DNA of 9,231 nucleotides from an uncultured Actinomycetes bacterium (GCA_903930195.1 CAIYXH010000222.1:1-9231); one strand, 5' to 3'; shown: positions 1-6,157, counted from the first letter of the stretch. The notes: generated from the sequence alone by a model not told the origin. Program-made: numbers and translations.

Positions 1-132
1 AGCTCGCCGCCGCCGATCTTCAACTTCGACGAGATCCCGCAGATCGTCGGCGGACCGTACGAGTACGGCGTCCCGGGCGCCCGCCACGCCATCTTCGGCG
101 CGGCGAAGCCCGAGCCGGTGCCGAGCGACTAG
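1..132 (+). CDS. ctaD: Cytochrome c oxidase subunit I, C-terminal fragment
   Basis: This is the last 43 codons of a gene entering from the left edge, ending in TAG. The peptide contains SPPPIFNFDEIP near its start, the conserved tail that follows the last membrane helix in haem-copper oxidase subunit I, and ends in a short Pro/Glu-rich stretch. The catalytic histidines lie outside the window, so the call rests on this tail and on ctaE downstream. Subunit I carries the haem a and haem a3-CuB centres that reduce oxygen to water. The next gene begins 10 nt after the stop, which indicates one transcript. Confidence 0.8.
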   Translation, partial: SSPPPIFNFDEIPQIVGGPYEYGVPGARHAIFGAAKPEPVPSD

Positions 133-142
133 CCGACGACCG

Positions 143-958
143 TTGCCACACGTTCTCGTGATCGCCAACGAAACCGCCGCTTCCAGCACGCTGCTCGACA
201 CCCTTCGCCGTAGGGCGGAAGGCGACGACGTCACCGTGACGGTCATCGCGCCGGTGAACGAGCCGCGCCATGGCTACGTCGTCTACGACGACACCCGCCG
301 CGCGTCGGCCGGTCGCCGCCTCGAGAAGACCCTCGGGGTGCTCCGCGGCGGCGGCGTCCTCGCCCAGGGGTTCGTCGTCGAGACCACGCCGGTGCAGGCC
401 GTCAAGGACGTGCTCGCGCAGCTCGAGCCCGCGCCCGACGAGATTGTCGTCTCGACGCACGCGGCGCAGCGCTCCGGCTGGCTGCGGCGGAACGTCGTCA
501 CCGAGATCGAGCGCGCCGCCGGAGATGTTCCGGTGCGCCACATCGTGGCCGACGCCGCCGGCGCGCCCGACGAGACGAACGTGCTCGTCGTCGCGAACGA
601 GACCGTCCTCTCGTCCGAGCTCCTCGACCGCATCCGCAGCCGTGCCAAGGACGGCAGCGTCAGCTTTCTGATCGTCGCGCCGCAGAGCGACGACATGAGC
701 CATCCCGAGGCCGATCGCCGCCTCCGCCGCGCGCTCTCCGTGCTGCGCAGCGAGGGCATCGACGTCCACGGTCAGGTTGTCCACCCCGATCCGGTGACGG
801 CCGCGCTCGACGCGATTCACGACGAGAGCGTCGACGAGATCATCGTCTCCACGTTCCCGGGCGAGCGCTCGGGCTGGCTGCGGCGCGACCTCGTCGGTCG
901 TCTCCGCACCGAAACCGGCATTCCCGTCGACCACATCGTCTCGGAAGGGTCCGAATGA
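143..958 (+). CDS. Tandem USP-like two-domain protein in cox operon
   Basis: This is a soluble protein of 271 residues with no signal peptide or membrane helix. It consists of two homologous alpha/beta domains, about residues 2-137 and 146-268. Each opens with a hydrophobic strand and ANET (residues 8-11 and 151-154), continues to VIAP or IVAP (34-37, 177-180), and ends with DEI(I/V)VST (99-105, 231-237), RSGWLRR (110-116, 242-248) and a final VPVRHIV or IPVDHIV strand. The layout resembles the universal stress protein fold, but the glycine-rich nucleotide loop G-x2-G-x9-G(S/T) is not preserved. Domain 2 lacks about ten residues after the VAP strand. A third copy lies in the protein at 1632-2273. 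The TTG start is the first in-frame candidate after the ctaD stop; no Shine-Dalgarno sequence is visible, so coupling to ctaD is likely. The stop overlaps the ctaE ATG. The function is unknown; a regulatory or stress-related role at the oxidase is only inferred from position. Confidence 0.8.
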   Translation: MPHVLVIANETAASSTLLDTLRRRAEGDDVTVTVIAPVNEPRHGYVVYDDTRRASAGRRLEKTLGVLRGGGVLAQGFVVETTPVQAVKDVLAQLEPAPDEIVVSTHAAQRSGWLRRNVVTEIERAAGDVPVRHIVADAAGAPDETNVLVVANETVLSSELLDRIRSRAKDGSVSFLIVAPQSDDMSHPEADRRLRRALSVLRSEGIDVHGQVVHPDPVTAALDAIHDESVDEIIVSTFPGERSGWLRRDLVGRLRTETGIPVDHIVSEGSE

Positions 959-1599
959 GCGCACACGCAGAGCCACTGGGTCACAGCCACGGCGGGAACG
1001 CCAACGAGCATCCGCCGCCGATCCACTACAGCTCCAAGATCAACCCCGGCGTCGTCGGCATCTTCCTCTTCATCGGGTCGGAGATCATGCTCTTCGGCTC
1101 GTTCTTCACGGTCTATTTCTTCGACCGCGTCGTCAACGCCCACGCGCACCCGGGCACGTGGCCGCCGACGGTCGACGGCCACCAGTTCGAGCGGCCGTGG
1201 TTCGTCGCGCTGATCAACACCTGCATCCTGGTGACGTCGAGCTTCACGATGCACTGGGCGCTGACGTCGCTCAAGCGCAACAACCGTGCGGGTCTCTGCG
1301 CCGGGATGACGCTGACGGTGCTGCTCGGCCTCACCTTCCTGCTCACGCAGGTCGTCGAGTACCACCGGATCGGCTTCAACACGAGCGACACGTCCTTCGC
1401 GGCCACGTTCTTCGGCCTCACGGGACTCCACGGCTGTCACGTCTTCATCGGCCTCCTGATCCTCCTCGCGATGACCGTCAGGTCGTTCCGAGGGCACTTC
1501 TCGCCGGAGCACCATCACGGCCTGGAGATCGCCGGGATCTACTGGCACTTCGTCGACGTGATGTGGATCGTCGTCTACATCACCGTGTACGTCCTGTAG
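955..1599 (+). CDS. ctaE: Cytochrome c oxidase subunit III
   Basis: This integral membrane subunit of the aa3/caa3-type oxidase has 214 residues. Five hydrophobic helices are visible at about residues 31-56, 81-103, 113-135, 147-177 and 189-214. The two N-terminal helices of the seven-helix mitochondrial form are absent, which is common in bacteria. Family hallmarks include the acidic residue in helix 1 (SEIMLFGSFF, E43), QVVEY (132-136), TGLHGCHV (156-163) and the terminal IYWHFVDVMW (195-204). Subunit III binds no metal and stabilises subunit I and proton uptake. The N-terminal 30 residues are His-rich and hydrophilic. The ATG overlaps the upstream stop as ATGA, with a GGAAGGG ribosome binding site at 943-949, so the two genes are probably translationally coupled. 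Confidence 0.95.
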   Translation: MSAHAEPLGHSHGGNANEHPPPIHYSSKINPGVVGIFLFIGSEIMLFGSFFTVYFFDRVVNAHAHPGTWPPTVDGHQFERPWFVALINTCILVTSSFTMHWALTSLKRNNRAGLCAGMTLTVLLGLTFLLTQVVEYHRIGFNTSDTSFAATFFGLTGLHGCHVFIGLLILLAMTVRSFRGHFSPEHHHGLEIAGIYWHFVDVMWIVVYITVYVL

Positions 1600-1631
1600 C
1601 CGTCGCCCCCCGGATCTGACAGAGTCCGCCC

Positions 1632-2273
1632 ATGCGGAATCCCGTTCGGAACGAGGGCGACGCCTTCCGGCTCGTCTGGTTCACGCTCGGCTACTTCGTC
1701 GTCATCGCCGTTGCGGCGAAGCTCGACCGCTGGCTGGGGCTCGGCGCGTTCCTCGTCGAGACGGCGGGCGTGATCTGGTGGCTCTCACGGGATCGTCCTG
1801 CGCCGGCCGGCGCGCCCGCACTCGAAGCGCCGCCCGCACACGCCCTCGGTGAGCACCGGATTCTCGTCGTGGCGAACGAGACCGTCGGCGGCGCCTCGCT
1901 GCTGGCCGAGCTCCATCGCCGTGCCGAGGGCGCGCGTGTCGAGGTGCTCGTCGTCGCACCCGCGCTGAACAGTCCCGTGCGCCACTGGACCTCAGACGAG
2001 GATCCCGCCCGCCGTGCCGCCCAGGAGCGCCTGGACGCCTCGCTGTCAGCGATGCGTGACGCCGGCATCACCGTGCGCGGAGAGATCGGCGCGGACGACC
2101 CGCTCCTCGCCATCGAGGACGCGCTCCGCACCTTCGCTCCCGACGAGATCGTCGTCTCGACGCATCCGGAGGGCCGCTCGAACTGGCTCGAGCGCGGTGT
2201 CGTCGAAGCCGCCCGCGAACGCTTCGCCGTGCCGGTCACGCACGTCGTGGTCGACCCCGTCACTACCGCCTAG
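1632..2273 (+). CDS. Two-helix membrane protein fused to USP-like domain
   Basis: This is a 213-residue protein. A short basic N-terminus (RNPVRNEGDAFR, residues 2-13) leads into two membrane helices at about 13-30 and 35-51. A Pro/Ala-rich linker (55-70) is followed by one alpha/beta domain (75-208) homologous to both domains of the protein at 143-958. The shared landmarks are ANET (81-84), VVAP (107-110), DEIVVST (171-177), RSNWLER (182-188) and VPVTHVVVD (200-208). With both termini inside, the USP-like domain would lie on the cytoplasmic face. The gene begins 32 nt after ctaE and is last in the cox operon, the place where a small subunit IV often occurs. The helical part may be a small oxidase subunit, but this is inference; I do not recognise a named family. 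The ATG is in frame, with only a weak purine stretch (AGAG, 1621-1624) upstream. Confidence 0.8.
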   Translation: MRNPVRNEGDAFRLVWFTLGYFVVIAVAAKLDRWLGLGAFLVETAGVIWWLSRDRPAPAGAPALEAPPAHALGEHRILVVANETVGGASLLAELHRRAEGARVEVLVVAPALNSPVRHWTSDEDPARRAAQERLDASLSAMRDAGITVRGEIGADDPLLAIEDALRTFAPDEIVVSTHPEGRSNWLERGVVEAARERFAVPVTHVVVDPVTTA

Positions 2274-2285
2274 ACAGACGCGCCA

Positions 2286-2299
2286 GGCCCCTTCGGGCC
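2286..2299. terminator. Possible terminator hairpin between convergent operons
   Basis: A GGCCC stem, CTTC loop and GGGCC stem begin 13 nt after the stop of the last cox-operon gene. The position suits a terminator, but no T-run follows on either strand, so it would be a weak or Rho-assisted site. The rest of the 145-bp convergent gap (2274-2418) contains only a small 5-bp stem (GCAGC/GCTGC, 2365-2379) and a near-palindrome CGGACACGTCCG (2384-2395). I see no gene or tRNA there. Confidence 0.3.
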
Positions 2300-2418
2300 A
2301 CGTCCCGGTGCCAGGCAGCCGAACGAACGTGTGACGGAAGCGGTACGCGCGTCGCAGATCCCGCGCAGCCACGCGCTGCAGCTCGGACACGTCCGTTGGT
2401 CGTGAAGCCGAGGGAGAG

Positions 2419-2859
2419 CTAGCCGGTGACTTCGGCGCCGGTCGCGCAGTCCCAGTAGGGACCCGTGTGCGCGGCGGCCGTGCCGTTGATCCCGGCGACC
2501 GAGGCGACGTAGGCCGAGACGTCCTTGGCCGTCTGGCCGTTGACGAGGTTCGGCGGCATGCCCGGATTGCCGGTGCCCGTGTCGGACTCGGCGTAGGCGA
2601 TCTGGCCGCGGACGACGTCGCGGATCGTGGACTCCTTGAAGCCCTGGCACCGGTCGGGCCCGAAGGCCGCGTCGAGATCCGGGCCCGTCGTGCCCTGCGT
2701 GCCGGCGGCGGCGAGCACGTGGCAGCCGCCGCAGCTCGTGACGAAGGCGGGCTTGCCCTTCGCCGGGTCGCCGGAGTGATCGCCGAGATGGCCGACCGCG
2801 CCGCAGCCGGCCGTCAGGACCGCCGAGGCCGCAAGCAGGGAGACGAATGCGACACGCAC
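2419..2859 (-). CDS. Lipoprotein cytochrome c, single haem
   Basis: This is a 146-residue class I c-type cytochrome. A hydrophobic signal segment (residues 3-18) ends in the lipobox LTAGC, so the mature protein should begin at Cys19 and be lipid-anchored on the outer face. The haem-binding motif CGGCH occupies residues 43-47, with His47 as proximal ligand. The likely distal ligand is Met101 in NPGMPPNLV. Two additional cysteines, Cys71 (DRCQG) and Cys138 (YWDCA), could form a disulfide. The GTG start is chosen because it places the signal peptide at the N-terminus; upstream in-frame sequence is Arg-rich and not signal-like. No strong ribosome binding site is visible. It lies 52 nt after the TPR gene, last in the tatA-led operon, and converges on the cox operon. 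An electron carrier to the oxidase is likely but not proven. Confidence 0.85.
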   Translation of the reverse strand: MRVAFVSLLAASAVLTAGCGAVGHLGDHSGDPAKGKPAFVTSCGGCHVLAAAGTQGTTGPDLDAAFGPDRCQGFKESTIRDVVRGQIAYAESDTGTGNPGMPPNLVNGQTAKDVSAYVASVAGINGTAAAHTGPYWDCATGAEVTG

Positions 2860-2911
2860 CGCGGCGGAGTCTACCGAGCGCCTATTTGCCGTGTAGGGAG
2901 AACCGGCCCGG

Positions 2912-3793
2912 TCACTTCTTGACCGAGCCGCCGAGCGACTTGATCTGCGCCTTCGCCGTCTTCGCGAGGGCATCCTGCGGCGCCAGTACGAGGAACGCCT
3001 TGTACGCCTTGATCGCGGTCTTCGAGTCGCCGGTCGACTGCGCGGCCTGGCCGAGGGAGTACTGGCTGGAGGCGTCCTTCGGGTTGAGCGCGACGATCTT
3101 CTTGTAGACGTCGAGGCGATCGCTGAGATAGCCGAGGAGCTTCGAGTAGTCGTCGTTCGTCTGCGTGCTCGTCAGCGTGGAGACGGCGCTCGTGATCGGA
3201 TTGGTGATCGAGGTGATCGCCGTCGAGAGCTTCGAGCTCGTCTTCGCCTGGAAGAGCGAGGACGGCGCGATCGCCGAGGAGTACGACTGGTCGTCCTCGT
3301 ACGAGGTCTCGAGGGCCGTGGCGCGGGAGAGGTAGAGCCCCGCAAGCTCGGTGAGGCCGTTCTGATCCTTCGGCTTCAGCGCCGTGTACTGCGTCAGCGC
3401 GGTGATCGCGTCGTCCTGGTCGCCGTCGGTCTCGTACTTCGTCGCGAGGTTGCGCCAGGCCTGCGCGTTCTTCGGCTGCTCGACCGTCTTCTTCTTCAGC
3501 GACGAGACCGAGCCGCCGCCCGTGCTCGCGGTGCTGTTGAAGAGGCTCTGCATCGCGCTCGAGATCCCGGTCGAGCCGGAGCCGACACCGAAGACGACGA
3601 AGCCGACCGCGAAGAACACGGCGAGCAGCAGGAAGACCCACTTCGTGTGGTTGCGCAGGCGATTGAAGAAGAGCTGGTCCTGCCAGGCGGGCGGCTTCGG
3701 CTTCTTCTTGCGCCGCAGCGAGGCAGGCGTCGCAGACGCTACGGCAGCATTCGCTGTCGGGCGGCGCTTGCGGTGCTGTGTACCTCTGGCCAC
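2912..3793 (-). CDS. Membrane-anchored TPR repeat protein
   Basis: This is a 293-residue protein. The cytoplasmic N-terminus is very basic (RRKKKPKPP, residues 27-35), followed by one membrane helix (about 51-70), so the remainder is predicted to face outward. One clear TPR unit spans about 111-143 (AWRNLATKY, then AITALTQY and ALKPKD), and two more helical repeats lie near 215-240 and 242-275 (SSQYSLGQAAQSTGD, AIKAYKAFL). Between them is a Ser/Thr-rich segment (about 165-212). The protein resembles scaffolds such as CcmH/NrfG- or YfgM-type TPR proteins, and the cytochrome c directly downstream fits a cytochrome-assembly role, but no specific function can be assigned. The GTG start is supported by an AGGAGGAG ribosome binding site 5 nt upstream. 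With this start, the first 55 nt overlap the end of the amidohydrolase gene in another frame. Confidence 0.85.
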   Translation of the reverse strand: MARGTQHRKRRPTANAAVASATPASLRRKKKPKPPAWQDQLFFNRLRNHTKWVFLLLAVFFAVGFVVFGVGSGSTGISSAMQSLFNSTASTGGGSVSSLKKKTVEQPKNAQAWRNLATKYETDGDQDDAITALTQYTALKPKDQNGLTELAGLYLSRATALETSYEDDQSYSSAIAPSSLFQAKTSSKLSTAITSITNPITSAVSTLTSTQTNDDYSKLLGYLSDRLDVYKKIVALNPKDASSQYSLGQAAQSTGDSKTAIKAYKAFLVLAPQDALAKTAKAQIKSLGGSVKK

Positions 3794-5001
3794 GCGGTCT
3801 CCTCCTGGCGGAAGCGGGTCGTACCGTCCACGATAGTCTCGACGACCGCCTGGGGCGATCCGCCGAACACCGTCGCGACGACGGGGTCTTCGATGGGATC
3901 GTACGGGGTCCCGCTGAGAGAGACCACAGCAAGATCGGCGCGTTTGCCGACCGTGAGGCTGCCGAGCTCGTGGTCGCGGCCGAGCGCCTGCGCGGCGCCG
4001 AGGGTCGCGAGCCGGAGGGCGTCGGCGGCGCTGAGGGCATCGGAGCGACGCTCGCGGGCCCGGGCCGTTCCGATCGCCGTGCGGAGCTCTTCCCACGGAT
4101 CCGACGACGGCGCCGACGCGGCGGAGTCGGTCCCCAGGCCGACGCGGATGCCGGCCGCGAGCAGCTCGACGAGCGGCGCGGTCCCGCAGCCGAGGAACGC
4201 GTTCGACCGCGGGCAGTGGGCGACGGGGACGTCGTGGCGTGCGAGCAGCTCGATCTCTCCGGCGTCGAGCTCGACGCAATGGGCGCAGAGGAGCTCGGGG
4301 CCGAGCACCGACTCGAGCGTCGCGACGGCACGGAGCCCGGTGGGCTCGACGAGAAACGGGCGGCTCGGCGCCATCGGCCCCTCTCCCGAGACGAGGTAGT
4401 CGTTCTCGGCGGCGCTCTCGGCCAGGTGCGTGCCGACGGGGATCCCGAGCGAGAGCGCCCAGCGGTAGACCTCGACCGAGCAGGTATACGGCGCGTGGGG
4501 CGAGACCCCGAGCTGCACGAGGGGGCTCTCGGAGACCCGGTCGCGCGACTCGGCGAACTGCCGCTCGGCGGCCGCGGGATCGGAGCCGAAGACCTCGAGG
4601 TAGACGATCGCGCGCAGCCCCAGCTCGGCGGCCGCCGTGGCGGAGGCGCCGGAGAACGAGTAATCCGCCGTGGTCGTGATCCCGGCTGCGAGGGCGTCGG
4701 CTGCGCCCCGGCGGGCGATGGCGACCATGTCCTCGTAGGCGAGCGACCGCTTGCGCGAGATGTGCGTCGCCATCCAGCTGCCGAACACCTCGCCGTCGCC
4801 GAAGCCGCCGTAGACGGCGTATTCGAGGTGCGAGTGCGCGTTGACGAGGCCCGGCAGGATCACCCCGCCGTCGACGTGCCGTTCGGCCCGTCCCGTCCCG
4901 ACCTCGACGATGCGGCCCTCGCGCCAGGAGACGCGGCCGTCGCGGATCGGCTCTCCGTCGACCGGAACGACCCAGTCGGCGGAGATGGCTCCCTCGCTCA
5001 C
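3739..5001 (-). CDS. Zinc-dependent amidohydrolase, cytosolic deaminase type
   Basis: This is a 420-residue metal-dependent hydrolase of the amidohydrolase superfamily (TrzA/AtzB/MTA-SAH deaminase group). An N-terminal beta-sandwich strand region is followed by the TIM barrel. Likely metal ligands are His56 and His58 (NAHSHLE), His192 (THLAES, with Glu195), and Asp292 (GTDS); His241 (AHC) is the probable catalytic histidine. SPHAPY (168-172) and HCPRSN (262-267) are typical of purine or aminopurine deaminases in this group. Candidate activities are 5'-methylthioadenosine/S-adenosylhomocysteine deaminase or aminodeoxyfutalosine deaminase of the futalosine menaquinone pathway; the sequence alone does not decide. 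The HLE after the metal motif leans slightly towards the latter. The GTG start overlaps the tatC stop as GTGA, which implies translational coupling. The C-terminus overlaps the TPR gene by 55 nt. Confidence 0.85.
   Translation of the reverse strand: MSEGAISADWVVPVDGEPIRDGRVSWREGRIVEVGTGRAERHVDGGVILPGLVNAHSHLEYAVYGGFGDGEVFGSWMATHISRKRSLAYEDMVAIARRGAADALAAGITTTADYSFSGASATAAAELGLRAIVYLEVFGSDPAAAERQFAESRDRVSESPLVQLGVSPHAPYTCSVEVYRWALSLGIPVGTHLAESAAENDYLVSGEGPMAPSRPFLVEPTGLRAVATLESVLGPELLCAHCVELDAGEIELLARHDVPVAHCPRSNAFLGCGTAPLVELLAAGIRVGLGTDSAASAPSSDPWEELRTAIGTARARERRSDALSAADALRLATLGAAQALGRDHELGSLTVGKRADLAVVSLSGTPYDPIEDPVVATVFGGSPQAVVETIVDGTTRFRQEETAWPEVHSTASAARQRMLP
3799..3806 (-). promoter_or_regulatory. 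Strong ribosome binding site for TPR gene
   Basis: AGGAGGAG on the minus strand ends 5 nt before the GTG at 3793. It lies inside the amidohydrolase coding region and decides the TPR start, showing that the 55-nt gene overlap is probably real. Confidence 0.7.
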
Positions 5002-5774
5002 GCCTCCGAGGGGGCGCTGCTGCGACCGGCGCGCCGGTCGAGGAACGCCGAGAGCCAGATCGCGAGCTCGAACAGGAAGAAGAGCGGGATCGTCTCGATC
5101 GTCGTCGTGACCGGATCGACGCCCGGGAGCGCGACGCCGAGACAGGCGACGAGGAAGTAGCCCATGCGGCGGTTCTTGCGGATCTTCGCCGTGGTGATGA
5201 TCCCCATCTGCGTCGCGCCGACGATGAAGAGCGGCAGCTCGAAGACGAGCGTCATCGCGAGCAGGACGGTGACGCAGAACGTGAGGAAGTCCCTGGCGCG
5301 GAGGACGAGGTCGATCTGGTTCGAGTCGTAGTTCGTGAGGAAGTGCTCGGCTGCGGGCAGCGTCACGAAGTAGCCGAAGAGGAGGCCGCAGACCGCGAGC
5401 ACCGCGCCGAGGGCGACAAACCACTTGATCAGCTTCACCCGTCCTTCCTGGACGGCCGGCGTGAAGAAGGCCCAGGCCTGCCAGAGGATCACGGGGAACG
5501 CCAGGATCAGGCCGAAGTAGATCGAGACCCACATCACCGTGATGAAGGCCTCGCCGACCGTGAAGGAGTGGAGCGTCTGGTGCTTCTTCGGCAGCGTCTC
5601 GACGAGCAGACGGATCAGCCGGTGGTGGAGCACATACCCGGCGACCATCCCGACGGCGACCGCGCCGATGCAGACGAACAGTCGTTGGCGCAGCTCGTCG
5701 AGATGCTCGACGATCGACGCCTCTTCACCATGGTCCAGGCGGCGCGGAAGCCGAACCCGCGGCACCCTTGCCAT
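4998..5774 (-). CDS. tatC: Twin-arginine translocase subunit TatC
   Basis: This 258-residue membrane protein is the receptor of the Tat pathway, which exports folded proteins carrying twin-arginine signals. The cytoplasmic N-terminal signature EHLDELRQR lies at 23-31. Six helices are visible at about 33-49, 77-97, 114-138, 163-186, 205-219 and 226-245. Conserved positions include Pro94, the WQAWAFFTPAVQE stretch (98-110), Glu179 in FELPLF and Asp220 in PGVDP, which by eye correspond to E. coli TatC Glu170 and Asp211. The length matches the family. The ATG lies 6 nt after the tatA stop; no good ribosome binding site is visible, so coupling to tatA is likely. No tatB-like gene is adjacent; TatA may serve both roles or tatB may lie elsewhere. 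Confidence 0.95.
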   Translation of the reverse strand: MARVPRVRLPRRLDHGEEASIVEHLDELRQRLFVCIGAVAVGMVAGYVLHHRLIRLLVETLPKKHQTLHSFTVGEAFITVMWVSIYFGLILAFPVILWQAWAFFTPAVQEGRVKLIKWFVALGAVLAVCGLLFGYFVTLPAAEHFLTNYDSNQIDLVLRARDFLTFCVTVLLAMTLVFELPLFIVGATQMGIITTAKIRKNRRMGYFLVACLGVALPGVDPVTTTIETIPLFFLFELAIWLSAFLDRRAGRSSAPSEA

Positions 5775-5780
5775 CGTGGG

Positions 5781-6038
5781 TTAGGAGACGGACTCGGTCT
5801 CGCGCTCGGAATCGGCCGACGTCGGCTGCTCAGCAGGTGTCGGTGCCGGTGCCGGCGGAGGCAGCTCGGAGCGAACTGCGGTGGTTGTCGTCTCTTCCTT
5901 CTCGCCCGTGACGGAGTCCTTGAACTCACGCATCCCGGAACCGAGCGACCGCCCGATCTCCGGAAGGCGCTTGGCGCCGAAGAGCAGCAGTGCGAGCAGA
6001 AGGAGACCGACGATCTCCAGAGGGCCAATGTTGGACAT
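5781..6038 (-). CDS. tatA: Twin-arginine translocase pore subunit TatA
   Basis: This 85-residue protein has the TatA/E layout: a short N-terminus, one membrane helix (about 6-20), the FG hinge (20-21), an amphipathic helix with RLPEIGRSLGSGMREFK (24-40), then a polar Thr/Pro/Ala-rich tail ending in acidic residues. TatA oligomers form the passage for folded substrates recruited by TatC. The length is normal. It is the first gene of the minus-strand operon. The ATG has only a weak GGTGG upstream, and a TACAGT hexamer sits six bases before it, which fits a leaderless transcript. Confidence 0.93.
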   Translation of the reverse strand: MSNIGPLEIVGLLLLALLLFGAKRLPEIGRSLGSGMREFKDSVTGEKEETTTTAVRSELPPPAPAPTPAEQPTSADSERETESVS

Positions 6039-6039
6039 G

Positions 6040-6070
6040 CCACCACTGTAGCAGGGTCCCTCTGCGGTGG
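6040..6070. repeat. Inverted repeat beside tatA start
   Basis: The outer arms CCACC (6040-6044) and GGTGG (6066-6070) enclose an inner stem GCAGGG (6051-6056) and CTCTGC (6060-6065) with one G-T pair and a 3-nt loop. The six unpaired bases on one side are the complement of the candidate TACAGT -10 element. It could be an operator or an RNA hairpin; chance is also possible in GC-rich DNA. Confidence 0.3.
6045..6050 (-). promoter_or_regulatory. Candidate leaderless -10 element of tatA
   Basis: On the minus strand TACAGT (TAnnnT type) is followed by six bases and then the tatA ATG, so transcription could begin at the A of the start codon. This geometry is typical of leaderless genes in Actinobacteria. 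No convincing -35 element is visible upstream. Confidence 0.35.
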
Positions 6071-6139
6071 CGCCTCGCGGGTTCCTAGGTGCGCTCGCCG
6101 CTCCTGCCTGGGCAGCGCATCTTCCCGACCCTGCGTAAA

Positions 6140-6157
6140 GGTGGCCTAACGGCTACC
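6140..6157. promoter_or_regulatory. Inverted repeat upstream of sufC, possible operator
   Basis: GGTGGCC, a TAAC spacer and GGCTACC form seven pairs with one G-T pair. The right arm overlaps TACCAT (6154-6159), the only TAnnnT hexamer I noted as a possible -10 element for sufC, though no matching -35 is seen. suf operons are commonly controlled by Rrf2-family or SufR iron-sulfur sensors, so an operator is plausible; the sequence does not match a site I know. Confidence 0.35.

Noticed and set aside
20..976. 318-codon open frame on the minus strand over the tandem USP-like gene
   Set aside because: It is antisense to a well-supported gene, has an Asp/Arg/Val-rich shadow composition and no domain, as expected in GC-rich DNA.
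2274..2418. tRNA or small RNA gene in the convergent gap
   Set aside because: No T-loop sequence or cloverleaf is visible; only short stems occur, as expected by chance at this GC content.
2860..2973. Longer N-terminus for cytochrome c, beginning at an ATG at 2973
   Set aside because: It would put an Arg-rich tail before the signal peptide and overlap the TPR gene; it is probably a frame shadow of that gene.
3778..5160. 460-codon open frame on the plus strand
   Set aside because: It covers the amidohydrolase gene in antisense; the minus-strand protein has clear metal-binding motifs, while this one has none.
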